This document shows, piece by piece, positions 33,119 to 42,143 of a stretch of 42,396 nt of DNA (positions are counted from its first letter, which is position 1; the number at the start of each line of letters is the position of its first letter). Source of the DNA: a bacterium (GTDB taxonomy: Bacteria > Actinomycetota > Acidimicrobiia > Spongiisociales > UBA5794); the NCBI GenBank assembly GCA_024228555.1, contig JAAETI010000888.1, positions 1-42,396 of the forward strand, in the 5' to 3' direction. The notes below the pieces were generated by a model, which saw only the letters and a program-made list of their open reading frames with translations, ran no database searches and had not been told where the DNA came from. Made by a program: the position numbers and the translations under genes.

Positions 33119-34693
33119 CTAGACGTTCGGCCCAGCTGCGACCAAGTTGTCACCGGCCATCTCGCGGAACTCTTCGAAGTTCTCAACAAACAATCTTGCG
33201 AGATCCGCAGCCTTGGTGTCGTAGGAGTCTGGATCACTCCAGGTTCCCCGTGGCGTGAGCAACTCCGTTGGAACGCCGGGACATTCGACCGGAACCTCGA
33301 ATCCGAACACCGGGTCCTCAACAAAGTCGATGCCATCAAACGCATCGGTGATGGCGGCCTTGATGACGCCACGCGAGTGGGCGATCTTGAAGCGCTCCCC
33401 AACGCCATATGGGCCACCAGTCCAACCGGTGTTGACCAGCCAGACCTTGACGTCATGCTCTTCGATCTTCTTGCCCAGAAGATCGGCATAGACGGTCGGA
33501 TGCAGCGGCATGAAAGGCGCACCAAAACAGGCAGAGAAAGTTGCTTGTGGCTCCTTGACCCCACGCTCGGTGCCGGCCACCTTGGCCGTATAGCCCGAGA
33601 TGAAGTGGTACTTCGCCTGCTCCGGCGTCAGCCGCGCAATCGGAGGCAGCACACCGAACGCATCAGCGGTCAGCATAAATATGTGCTTGGGATGCCCCGC
33701 CATCGACCCTTCTGCAATGTTGTCGATATGGGTGATTGGATAGGCCCCGCGAGTATTTTCGGTGTTGGCTTCTGTCAGGTCGAGCCGCCGCGACTCCGGG
33801 TCGATCGTTACGTTCTCGAGAACCGTCCCGAATCGTCGGGTGGTTTGGTAGATCTCCGGTTCGGCTTCGTCGGACAGGCGGATCATCTTGGCGTAGCAAC
33901 CACCCTCGTAGTTGAAGACGCCCTGATCGCTCCAGCCGAGTTCGTCGTCACCGATAAGAGCCCTGTCCGCCTCGGTCGACAACGTTGTCTTGCCGGTGCC
34001 GGACAAGCCGAAGAAGACGGCGGAGTCTCCGTCGACACCTACGTTCGCCGACGAGTGCAAGCTCAAGACGCCCTGGATCGGCATGAGGTAGTTCATTACG
34101 GTGAAGATCGACTTCTTGATCTCCCCTGCGTAGCTGGTTCCACCGATGACGACCATCTTGCGATCAAGATTCAGCAGCACAAATGCCTCACTGGCCGTGT
34201 GTTCCTGCTCCGGATCAGCTTGGAAGTCGGGGCAGTGCACCACGGTGTAGTCGGGCTCGAACCCGGCAATCACCTCGGGGTCGAACTCTCGAATGAACAT
34301 GTTGCGCGCAAAAAGGCTGTGCCAGGCATGCTCGCTGATCACACGCACCTTGATGCGATAGTTGGGATCAGCCCCTGCATACCCATCTTGGACAAAGATG
34401 TCCTTGTTCTGGAGGTATGAACGAAGCCCATACAGCACCTTGTCGAAGTCGGCGGGATCGAACGGCTTGTTGATCTTTCCCCACCAGATCTGATCCTCGG
34501 TGAACGGCTCCCGCACCACGAACTTGTCATTGGCGGAGCGACCGGTGTACTTGCCAGTGCTGACAACCAGCGGGCCGAGATGGCCCATCATCGCTTCGCC
34601 GCGTCGTATTGCCTCTTCGTAGAGTTCGGGGGTGGAGAGGTTGTGATGGACCTCGCCGACGTTCTTTAGATCAAGGCTGTTCAGTTGCAGCAC
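33119..34693 (-). CDS. pckA: phosphoenolpyruvate carboxykinase (ATP)
   Basis: The protein has 524 residues from the GTG at 34693, which has AAGGAG five bases upstream; a longer frame to 34774 has an unlikely N-terminus. Family motifs are VSTGKYTGRSANDKFVV, the kinase loop GLSGTGKTTLSTEADR (229 onward), IGDDELGWSDQGVFNYEGGCYAKMI (metal and ADP site) and RGAYPI. It makes PEP from oxaloacetate with ATP, the first committed step of gluconeogenesis. It is divergent from the trehalose synthase fusion and followed by the amidase. Confidence 0.95.
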   Translation of the reverse strand: MLQLNSLDLKNVGEVHHNLSTPELYEEAIRRGEAMMGHLGPLVVSTGKYTGRSANDKFVVREPFTEDQIWWGKINKPFDPADFDKVLYGLRSYLQNKDIFVQDGYAGADPNYRIKVRVISEHAWHSLFARNMFIREFDPEVIAGFEPDYTVVHCPDFQADPEQEHTASEAFVLLNLDRKMVVIGGTSYAGEIKKSIFTVMNYLMPIQGVLSLHSSANVGVDGDSAVFFGLSGTGKTTLSTEADRALIGDDELGWSDQGVFNYEGGCYAKMIRLSDEAEPEIYQTTRRFGTVLENVTIDPESRRLDLTEANTENTRGAYPITHIDNIAEGSMAGHPKHIFMLTADAFGVLPPIARLTPEQAKYHFISGYTAKVAGTERGVKEPQATFSACFGAPFMPLHPTVYADLLGKKIEEHDVKVWLVNTGWTGGPYGVGERFKIAHSRGVIKAAITDAFDGIDFVEDPVFGFEVPVECPGVPTELLTPRGTWSDPDSYDTKAADLARLFVENFEEFREMAGDNLVAAGPNV

Positions 34694-34856
34694 GAGGACT
34701 CCTTCTTGGCGACATAGCTCCGAACCTAGCTGCTGTGTGGAGCCACACCAGACGGTGAATGCACTGATGTGCATAGGTGGCTGGACTCACCCATGATCCG
34801 CACGTCGATTGACTCTCGCAATGACCTACGGCCGCCAAAGTTCCCGATGACAGCCC

Positions 34857-34862
34857 TAGTCT
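34857..34862 (+). promoter_or_regulatory. probable -10 box of a leaderless promoter for the trehalose synthase fusion
   Basis: TAGTCT is followed by exactly six bases and the ATG at 34869, with no ribosome binding site between. The spacing is that of a leaderless message. No good -35 box is visible. Confidence 0.4.
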
Positions 34863-34868
34863 GAGTCA

Positions 34869-37800
34869 ATGCCAATCGAAGACATGCACCGCCCGCCGCA
34901 GTGGTATCGCGACGCTGTCATCTATGAAGTCCACGTTCGTGCCTTCGCCGATTCCAACGGAGACGGTATCGGTGACTTCCCCGGCTTGACCAGCAAGCTT
35001 GACTACCTGCAGCAACTGGGCGTCAATGCAATCTGGCTACTCCCGTTCTATCCGTCTCCCTTGCGTGACGATGGATACGACATTGCCGATTACTACGATG
35101 TGCACCCGAGCTATGGCACGCTGGACGACTTCAAAGACTTTCTCGATGAAGCCCATTCCAGGGGCATGTACGTCATCACTGAGCTTGTGATCAACCACAC
35201 CTCCGACCAGCACCCCTGGTTCCAGCGAGCCCGCCGCGCCGAGCCGGGCACCCCTGAGCGCGACTTCTATGTTTGGAGCGATACCAAAGAACGATACGAA
35301 GACGTTCGCATCATCTTCCAAGACACCGAAACGTCGAACTGGGCATGGGATCCGGTCGCCGATGCCTACTTCTGGCATCGATTTTTCTCCCATCAGCCCG
35401 ATCTGAACTGGGAGAACCCGCTTGTCGCCGAAACGGTCGAGGAAGCCTTGGACTTCTGGCTTGACCTTGGCGTTGACGGTCTTCGACTCGATGCCATCCC
35501 GTACCTGCATGAGCAGGAGGGAACCAACGGCGAGAACCTACCGGAAACACACGCTGAGCTGCGACGACTGCGCGCTCATGTTGATGAGAAGTACGGCGAT
35601 CGGATGCTCCTCGCCGAAGCCAACCAGTGGCCGGAAGACGCGGTCGCCTACTTCGGCGACGGTGACGAGTGTCATATGTCGTTCCACTTTCCGCTGATGC
35701 CTCGTCTGTACCTCGCCTTGGAACGAGAGACCCGCCTCCCCATCATCGACATCCTCGAGCAAACACCCGAGATTCCCGAGTCTGCGCAGTGGGCGATCTT
35801 CTTGCGCAACCACGACGAGCTCACCCTCGAGATGGTTTCCGAGGAGGAGCGAGACCTCATGTGGCGGACGTACTCGCCCGATCGGCGCGCTCGCCTCAAT
35901 CTGGGTATTCGACGCCGTCTCGCCCCGCTGATGGAGAACGATCGGAGACGAATCGAGCTCTTGATGAGCCTGTTGCTGTCGCTGCCGGGAACACCTGTCA
36001 TGTACTACGGCGATGAGATCGGGATGGGAGACAACATCTTCTTGGCGGATCGTGACGGTGTCCGCACCCCAATGCAGTGGAGCAACGACCGCAACGCAGG
36101 TTTCTCCCCCGCCAACCCCCAGTCCATGTTCCTACCGGTCGTCGTCGACCCTCAGTTCCACTACGAAACAGTGAACGTCGAGGCGCAGCACGCAAACCCC
36201 AACTCGCTGCTGTGGTGGCTACGGAGAATGATCCGTAGGCGCCGCCGCCATCCCGTCTTTGGCCGCGGCTCGATCCGCTTCCTCGAACCTGACAACGCCC
36301 AGGTGCTCACCTACATCCGCGAGGGCGAAGACGAAACCATCCTGGTGGTCGCCAACCTCAGCCGTCACTCTCAGTTCGTCGAACTCGGTCTTGGCGACTA
36401 CTCCGGCCAACATCTGGTGGAGCTTCTTGGCCACACCGAGTTCCCTGCCATTGGTGACTTGCCGTATCTGCTGACCCTCAGCCCGTATGGCTTCTATTGG
36501 TTTGCAATCGAATCGCCCGACGCTGATAAGCGGGTCACCAAGACGCTCGAGGTCGATGGCCCGGTTGATGAACTCTTCAGTAGTGATCACCCATTGGGCG
36601 ATCGGCTCGCTCGCTATGCGGAGAAGCAGGTTTGGTACCAAGACAGAGGCCGGCGCCAGCTCGGTGCATCCGTCTTTGATGCAATTCCCGCAACCGGAGA
36701 CGACGGTGAGGTCACCGGCTGGCTGGCCCTTGTCGACATCGAGTATGTGAACGGTCACCCGCAGCGGTATCTGATGCCGATCCGCCTCGACTTCGACGAT
36801 GAGCCCAACCCGCTATCGATAATCGCCCCGGTTACCCAAGATGGCACCACCGGCTGGGTGGTTGATGCTCTCTTCGATGATGATTTCTGCAGCGCGCTGC
36901 GGGCTGCCATCGGCGAAGGGCGTGAGATGCTCGGTCGCACCGGTGCGGTGTGGAGCACGTCTGCAGCCACAGAGTTCGAGGCAACCGAATCGGCATCCGC
37001 CCCTGTCCTCCAACAGACCGCACAGGGCGAGTCCTTTGTTCAATTCGGCCCTGATCTGACACTCAAGCTTTTTCGCAATATCGAACCGGGGATTCACCCG
37101 GATCTCGAGTTGCGACGCTACCTGACCGAGAGAACCAGCTTCGAGAAGCTGGCTCCCGTCTACGGAGCCATCGAGTATCACTCGGGCGACCCATTCAGCC
37201 TCGGCTTGATGCAACAGAACCTCGATCCCGAGCTGACGGCATGGACCGTCTTCAGGGACCTATGCACCAGCTACCTGGACGATGTTGCAGGAACTGTGCC
37301 GGCGCCCGTCGACACCAACGCCACCTGGACCCAGAGGCAGGATCTCCCTGGTGCAGGGTCCTCAGCCCTGCAATCGGCTGCCGCCCATGCAATCGCGCTG
37401 GGTGCGACTACCGCAGATCTCCACTTGGCTTTCTCGACCTACACCGAGGAGCCCGATCTTCGACCGGACCCCGCCAACCTGCTCTACCAGCGGTCGCTGT
37501 ATCAATCGATGCGTGCCGGTGTCAGACAGGAGCTCTCCGCGATCCGCCGGCTCTACGGCAACGCCCCGCCAAACCTTCAGCCCGAACTCGATGAACTCCT
37601 GGCTGGCGAATCGAAGATGCTGAAACTGATCAATCGGGTTCGGCAGATACCTCCGAGCGGACAGCGCACCCGTATCCACGGCAACTACCGGCTCGATGAA
37701 CTGCGAATGATCGAAGGCGCCTTCTTCGTTCTCGATCTCAGCGGCGACCACACCCGTCCGATGAGCGAGCGTCGGCTCAAAGCGTTACCGATACGCGACG

Positions 37801-38099
37801 TGGCCGAAATGCTCCGGTCCTTGGACTATGTGTCGCTTGATGCGGCCCGCAACCATGAGGCCGACCAATCCATCGAGCACGCTGCCGTGTGGTATAGCAC
37901 TCTTGGTGGGCAGTTCGTGAGCTCATACTTGGCTGCGTCCAGTGGCTCCCCAGCCCTACCTGTCGAACCCGCCGAAATCGATGTTCTCCTCAACGCGTTT
38001 GAGTTGACCAAGGCCCTACGCGAAGTCCATTGGGAACTCCTGAATCGGATCGAGTGGCTCGACATCGCCCTGCATGGGGCGATTCGCAAGATACGTTGA
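34869..38099 (+). CDS. treS: trehalose synthase fused to a maltokinase-like domain
   Basis: The protein has 1076 residues. Residues 1-550 are a GH13 trehalose synthase: nucleophile Asp208 ([10 protein letters not shown]), acid/base Glu250 (LLAEANQWP), Asp316 (LRNHDEL), opening [22 protein letters not shown]. It interconverts maltose and trehalose. Residues about 570-1076 have the maltokinase (Mak/Pep2) form, with [21 protein letters not shown] and [18 protein letters not shown]. Oddly, its catalytic loop is HGNYRLDE (His937, Asn939), where maltokinases have HGD and a Gln, and the metal loop is LDLSGD (Asp956) in place of DFEGE. The kinase part may be inactive or altered. Confidence 0.93.
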   Translation: MPIEDMHRPPQWYRDAVIYEVHVRAFADSNGDGIGDFPGLTSKLDYLQQLGVNAIWLLPFYPSPLRDDGYDIADYYDVHPSYGTLDDFKDFLDEAHSRGMYVITELVINHTSDQHPWFQRARRAEPGTPERDFYVWSDTKERYEDVRIIFQDTETSNWAWDPVADAYFWHRFFSHQPDLNWENPLVAETVEEALDFWLDLGVDGLRLDAIPYLHEQEGTNGENLPETHAELRRLRAHVDEKYGDRMLLAEANQWPEDAVAYFGDGDECHMSFHFPLMPRLYLALERETRLPIIDILEQTPEIPESAQWAIFLRNHDELTLEMVSEEERDLMWRTYSPDRRARLNLGIRRRLAPLMENDRRRIELLMSLLLSLPGTPVMYYGDEIGMGDNIFLADRDGVRTPMQWSNDRNAGFSPANPQSMFLPVVVDPQFHYETVNVEAQHANPNSLLWWLRRMIRRRRRHPVFGRGSIRFLEPDNAQVLTYIREGEDETILVVANLSRHSQFVELGLGDYSGQHLVELLGHTEFPAIGDLPYLLTLSPYGFYWFAIESPDADKRVTKTLEVDGPVDELFSSDHPLGDRLARYAEKQVWYQDRGRRQLGASVFDAIPATGDDGEVTGWLALVDIEYVNGHPQRYLMPIRLDFDDEPNPLSIIAPVTQDGTTGWVVDALFDDDFCSALRAAIGEGREMLGRTGAVWSTSAATEFEATESASAPVLQQTAQGESFVQFGPDLTLKLFRNIEPGIHPDLELRRYLTERTSFEKLAPVYGAIEYHSGDPFSLGLMQQNLDPELTAWTVFRDLCTSYLDDVAGTVPAPVDTNATWTQRQDLPGAGSSALQSAAAHAIALGATTADLHLAFSTYTEEPDLRPDPANLLYQRSLYQSMRAGVRQELSAIRRLYGNAPPNLQPELDELLAGESKMLKLINRVRQIPPSGQRTRIHGNYRLDELRMIEGAFFVLDLSGDHTRPMSERRLKALPIRDVAEMLRSLDYVSLDAARNHEADQSIEHAAVWYSTLGGQFVSSYLAASSGSPALPVEPAEIDVLLNAFELTKALREVHWELLNRIEWLDIALHGAIRKIR

Positions 38100-38101
38100 T
38101 C

Positions 38102-38845
38102 CTAGGTTTGCAGGTCGCTACGGACGATCGCCAGCGTCTCGAGAACCTCGGCCACATCTTGCTGCGATGGAATCCGACATGTTGCGAGGGTTGAACCCGG
38201 CCCTACCTTGATACCCAGGTCCTTGTCACTGAGGACGGCAAACGCATCCTCATCGGTTATGTCATCACCGACGAACACGACCCCGGTTGCCCCAGTGGCG
38301 TCCCGCATCGCGGTCAGAGCGGAACCCTTGTCGGCATCACCGAACACACACTCGACGACCTTCTTGCCCGCAATCATCCTGGCTCCGACCGCGCCTGCGA
38401 TGGCTCGTGCCTCGGCCGCCGCCCGTTCGCCGCGTGCTGCGTTGCGGTAGTGGAACGCCGCCCCGATCGGTTTGACCTCCACCTCCGACCCCGGATACTG
38501 GCGGGACAGGGACAGCAGGTCCGCCTGAAGCCGCCTCACTGCTCCCGTCGATTCAGGAACAGCAACATCGCCCATTTCGGCGCCGTGAGTTCCGATCATG
38601 GCCACCCCGTCAGGGTTGCCGGTTAGCGAGCGCAGGGTTGCCAGTGATCGGCCAGAGATCGCCACAGCGTGGGTGTCGGGCATCTGTCCCAAGCTGACCA
38701 ATGCACCGATGGCGTTCTTGTCAGGAAGTGCCGCGGCAGGGTCCGCGACGATTGGTGACAGGACACCGTCGTAGTCGCTGGCCACCAACAGCACCTGCGT
38801 CTCAGCAATCGTTGCCAGCCTGCCGGCCAGCAAGCTGTCGATCAC
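38102..38845 (-). CDS. otsB: trehalose-6-phosphate phosphatase
   Basis: The protein has 247 residues from the GTG at 38845, which overlaps the otsA stop (GTGA). It is a HAD-family phosphatase: SDYDGVL with nucleophile Asp24 and acid Asp26, ISGRSLATL (motif 2), KVVECVFGDADKGSAL (Lys) and FVGDDITDEDAF (Mg-binding acids). It removes phosphate from trehalose-6-phosphate to give trehalose. A frame reaching 38881 adds residues inside otsA and is unlikely. It converges on the treS fusion gene, so both trehalose routes share this locus. Confidence 0.92.
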   Translation of the reverse strand: MIDSLLAGRLATIAETQVLLVASDYDGVLSPIVADPAAALPDKNAIGALVSLGQMPDTHAVAISGRSLATLRSLTGNPDGVAMIGTHGAEMGDVAVPESTGAVRRLQADLLSLSRQYPGSEVEVKPIGAAFHYRNAARGERAAAEARAIAGAVGARMIAGKKVVECVFGDADKGSALTAMRDATGATGVVFVGDDITDEDAFAVLSDKDLGIKVGPGSTLATCRIPSQQDVAEVLETLAIVRSDLQT

Positions 38846-40212
38846 AACGTCTCCAACATCGCCAAACAATCGCGGGCCCACTCAAACACAGTTTCGCGTC
38901 GTACAGTCCTCCGCAGCCGCTGCATTCTGGCCCTGGCTTCGGCCTCGGGCATCTCCGTTGCCTGTCGCATCACCTCGGTCACACCGTCAACGTCGTGCGG
39001 ATTTACGATGAGAGCCGCCCGCAGTTGCTCGGCTGCGCCGGCAAATTCGCTGAGCACAAGCACTCCCGACCGATTGCGACGACATGCCACATATTCTTTG
39101 GCGACGAGGTTCATCCCATCCCGCAGCGGTGTCACCAACATCACGTCTGCGGCGACGTAGTAGGCGATGAGTTCTTCAAGTTCGAGGCTGCGGTACAGGT
39201 AGGAGACGGGCGACCATCCCGGTTCGCCGTAGTCGCCGTTGATCCGGCCCACCGACTGTTCGATGTCGGATCTCAATTCTTGATAGGCGGGAACGTTCTC
39301 TCTGGAGGGCACCGCAACTTGAACGAACGCATAGCGCCTGGGGAGCCCAACGTTCTGGTCCAAGAGCCCCGCAAACGACTTGAGACGGAGATCGATGCCC
39401 TTCGTGTAGTCAAGCCGATCGACTCCAAGAAAGATGTGCGTCGCATCACCCAACTCATGGCGCAGCTCGCGGGCACGGCGCTGTACGCCTTCGGACCTCG
39501 CCAATGTCTCGAAATGCGCCGTGTCGATGGCAATGGGAGCTCGCTGCAACTTGATCGACCGCCCCTGCCACTTCAGCTCCCGCCTTCCAACGGATTCTGC
39601 CCCGCCAAACCGACGTGCCGCCCGTGCGAAGTTCGCCACGCTGGCCCGGGTCTGGAAGGCCAGGACATCGGCACCGAGCAGGCCCTCGATCAACTGTCTA
39701 CGCCACGGGAGACGAGCAAAGAGCTCAATCGGGGGAAAAGGTATGTGCAGATAGAAGCCGATGGTGATGTCATCGCGGATCGCCCGCAGCATGCCAGGGA
39801 CCAGCTGCAGCTGATAGTCCTGGACCCAGGCAATGTCATCGGGCTCGACCGACTCTGCCGCTATCTGTGCGTAGCGTTGGTTGACCGTTCGGTACGGGCG
39901 CCAGTGGTGACGATGGAACTCCGGAGAAATCACCGCATCGTGATAGAGCGGCCACAGCGTGCCGTTGCAGAACCCGTAGTAGAAGTCATCGACCTCATCA
40001 TTGGACAGCGGGACAGGTCGCTGTTCGATCCCGTCATGCTCGAAAGGTCCGGGGGCATCTCCTGAATTGCCTGCCCACCCCACCCAGGAACCATTCACCT
40101 TCTGCAACACCGGTTCGAGCGCACGTACCAGCCCCCCAGGACTGGTCACCCAGCGTTCCCCGTCCCAAGAAACGGGCAGACGGTTTGCCACCACAACGAT
40201 ACGACTTTTCAC
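38842..40212 (-). CDS. otsA: trehalose-6-phosphate synthase
   Basis: The protein has 456 residues, normal for the GT20 family. It opens SRIVVVANRLPVSW with the glycine loop SPGGLVRAL. Further marks are DDIAWVQDYQLQLVPGML, FYLHIPFPPIELFARLPW, FLGVDRLDYTKGIDLRLKSF and the donor-site stretch PLRDGMNLVAKEYVACR. It joins glucose from a nucleotide sugar to glucose-6-phosphate. Its stop overlaps the otsB start. A long opposite-strand frame over this gene is a shadow. Confidence 0.95.
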   Translation of the reverse strand: MKSRIVVVANRLPVSWDGERWVTSPGGLVRALEPVLQKVNGSWVGWAGNSGDAPGPFEHDGIEQRPVPLSNDEVDDFYYGFCNGTLWPLYHDAVISPEFHRHHWRPYRTVNQRYAQIAAESVEPDDIAWVQDYQLQLVPGMLRAIRDDITIGFYLHIPFPPIELFARLPWRRQLIEGLLGADVLAFQTRASVANFARAARRFGGAESVGRRELKWQGRSIKLQRAPIAIDTAHFETLARSEGVQRRARELRHELGDATHIFLGVDRLDYTKGIDLRLKSFAGLLDQNVGLPRRYAFVQVAVPSRENVPAYQELRSDIEQSVGRINGDYGEPGWSPVSYLYRSLELEELIAYYVAADVMLVTPLRDGMNLVAKEYVACRRNRSGVLVLSEFAGAAEQLRAALIVNPHDVDGVTEVMRQATEMPEAEARARMQRLRRTVRRETVFEWARDCLAMLETL

Positions 40213-40301
40213 AGATCCTCCCCCACCACCATAACGGCGTGGTGCCGACCCGTTTGCATGTCCACGCGATTACGCTACCGGTTCTGCGAAGGAGCAACGC
40301 G

Positions 40302-40640
40302 ATGACGAAATCGGATGCAGCTGGAATGCCGGATGGTCGCGATGGCATCAACAGAATGGGGTGGATGCCCCTCCCCTATTCGTGTGTTGGTTTGGTACGC
40401 AAGACTGGTGTCGGCAATAGCAATACGGTGTGGTCATGGTTGGTCCTGATGCCGTGGTCTTCCGATACGAAGCCGTGGATCGACGGCTCCGAAGTGGTCG
40501 CCGCATCGACCCTCTCAGAACAGCAGGAACGAGAGCAGATAGTCGTCAAGATGCGGGAGGTACTCGACGAACGGTATGGCGAAGCCGTTGGCAACAAGGC
40601 GGTTGACGACCTGATCCGGCGTCTTCGGGAAGAGGACTGA
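40302..40640 (+). CDS. small unrecognised soluble protein
   Basis: The protein has 112 residues. AAGGAG lies eight bases before the ATG. It has a Trp-rich middle (MGWMPLPYSCVGLVRKTG, NTVWSWLVLMPW) and a charged, helical C-terminus with EQQEREQIVVKMREVLDERYG and KAVDDLIRRLREED. It matches no family I can name. It is divergent from otsA and 10 bases upstream of the aminotransferase gene, so it is probably cotranscribed with it. Confidence 0.65.
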   Translation: MTKSDAAGMPDGRDGINRMGWMPLPYSCVGLVRKTGVGNSNTVWSWLVLMPWSSDTKPWIDGSEVVAASTLSEQQEREQIVVKMREVLDERYGEAVGNKAVDDLIRRLREED

Positions 40641-40650
40641 CGAGCAACTC

Positions 40651-41817
40651 ATGGACACCTGGGCCCTCGATGAGACCGTCACTCATCTGAACCACGGTTC
40701 CTTTGGGGCCAGCCCCCGCTCCGTTCTCGAAGTGCAGGATCGCTGGCGCACCGAGATGGAAGCCAACCCTGTTCTCTTCTTCACCAAGACGCTCCAGCCC
40801 GCGCTCGACGAGACCCGTGCTGTCCTGGCCGACTTCGTCGGGGCCGACCCGGCTGGTCTCGTCCTTGTCCCCAACGCGACCTCAGGGGTCAATTCAGTGC
40901 TCCGTTCGCTGGAACCGTCGCTCGGGCCAGGCGATGAGATCCTCGTGACCGATCACGCCTACAACGCCTGCCGCAACGTTGCGGAAGTCACAGCGCATAG
41001 AACTGGTGCCAGCTTGGTCGAGGTCCCCGTGCCGTTTCCGATTGAATCTGCGCAGGAGTTCACCAGCGCCGTCTTGGACCGGGTATCCGCGTCCACCCGC
41101 GTGGTGATGCTCGACGCCGTCACCTCCCCAACGGCGCTGATCTTGCCGCTGGATGAAATCATTGCGATGCTCGAACCTGATATCTCTGTCATTGTCGATG
41201 CCGCCCACGCCCCCGGCATGGTCCCGCTCAACCTCACCGCACTCGGCGCTTCGTTCGTGGTGGGCAACTGCCACAAATGGATGTGCGCTCCGAAGAGTGC
41301 AGGGTTCTTGTGGGTGCGGAGCGACCGACTCCACGAGATGGTCCCCGCCACAGTGAGCCACGGCTGGAACGTCGAACCAAGGGTTGGCGCATCCCGCTTC
41401 CACAGCCTGTTCGATTGGACCGGCACAGACGATCCAACAGCAAAGCTATCTATTCCGGCTGCGATCGCAACGATGGCGACCCTGCACCGTCACGGTTGGG
41501 ACGGCGTGACGGATGCCAACCATCAGCTGGCGCTGGAGGGCCGAAGGACTATCAGCGAGCGACTCGGTTTGGATATCGCTGCCCCTGATTCGATGATCGG
41601 TTCGATGGCGACCATCCCGCTTCCGGGACCGCGTAACGCCGCCCATGGTGATCTCGAACCACTGACCGAACAGCTCCGAATGGGATGGAATATCGAGGTT
41701 CCCGTGTTCTCGTGGCGCGACTGGCCGGATCGATTGTTGCGGTTGTCAGCGCAGCTGTACAACAGGACGTCGGACTACGAAAGGCTCGCTGAAGCCCTCT
41801 CATCAGAAATGACCTGA
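40651..41817 (+). CDS. class V aminotransferase, isopenicillin N epimerase-like
   Basis: The protein has 388 residues. It begins with the CefD-like NHGSFGASPRSVLEVQDRW, followed by VLVPNATSGVNSVLRSL, SVIVDAAHAPGM (Asp183 at the PLP nitrogen) and the PLP lysine Lys209 in GNCHKWMCAPKSAGFLW. Members of this group include isopenicillin N epimerase, cysteine desulfurase-like and ergothioneine lyase-like enzymes; the exact reaction is not shown. It starts 10 bases after the small protein gene. Confidence 0.88.
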   Translation: MDTWALDETVTHLNHGSFGASPRSVLEVQDRWRTEMEANPVLFFTKTLQPALDETRAVLADFVGADPAGLVLVPNATSGVNSVLRSLEPSLGPGDEILVTDHAYNACRNVAEVTAHRTGASLVEVPVPFPIESAQEFTSAVLDRVSASTRVVMLDAVTSPTALILPLDEIIAMLEPDISVIVDAAHAPGMVPLNLTALGASFVVGNCHKWMCAPKSAGFLWVRSDRLHEMVPATVSHGWNVEPRVGASRFHSLFDWTGTDDPTAKLSIPAAIATMATLHRHGWDGVTDANHQLALEGRRTISERLGLDIAAPDSMIGSMATIPLPGPRNAAHGDLEPLTEQLRMGWNIEVPVFSWRDWPDRLLRLSAQLYNRTSDYERLAEALSSEMT

Positions 41818-42143
41818 CTACCCAAAGAATTCAATCGCATGTCATCCTCCATCAAAGTTGACCCAAATATGGTCGCTGACGGACGGTTATTGACCCGAAA
41901 CAGCCTATATTTGCTGGATCCTGTCAGGAAACGACACCCAATGGCACCGCTACCCCGGCAAATCTCACAACTACACAGCGTCACCGACCACGCTAAGGTT
42001 TCAGCATGGCTGGAGTAAGGGGATTGTCTTGGGTGGAAAAGGGACAGGCGTGGGATCTATCGCGATTCAAGCCGTCTTGCCTATCCATGATCGTTCCACA
42101 GCCTTTCCGACCATTCGGTCTCGTAACACCTGAGGAGGATGCA
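41818..42143. other. intergenic region before the secreted protein, with no complete separate gene seen
   Basis: The stretch is slightly richer in A and T than its neighbours and contains a possible -10 box at 41994-41999. An ATG at 42006 opens a frame that runs in phase into the next gene, so part of the region may be coding for an N-terminal extension. I see no terminator hairpin for the aminotransferase gene. Confidence 0.4.
41994..41999 (+). promoter_or_regulatory. possible -10 box before the last gene
   Basis: TAAGGT is followed by six bases and an ATG at 42006, the leaderless spacing. It can also serve as a normal promoter for a message starting near 42006 that is translated from the TTG at 42144. 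Confidence 0.35.

Noticed and set aside
31609-33564. Long amidase frame reaching 33564
   Set aside because: The extra 152 codons lie inside pckA in another frame and have no amidase-like sequence; the amidase starts near 33108.
32960-34420. 486-codon plus-strand frame over pckA and the amidase start
   Set aside because: Antisense shadow of pckA; Arg/His-rich with no recognisable domain.
38701-40065. 454-codon plus-strand frame over otsA
   Set aside because: Antisense shadow of otsA, whose motifs are complete.
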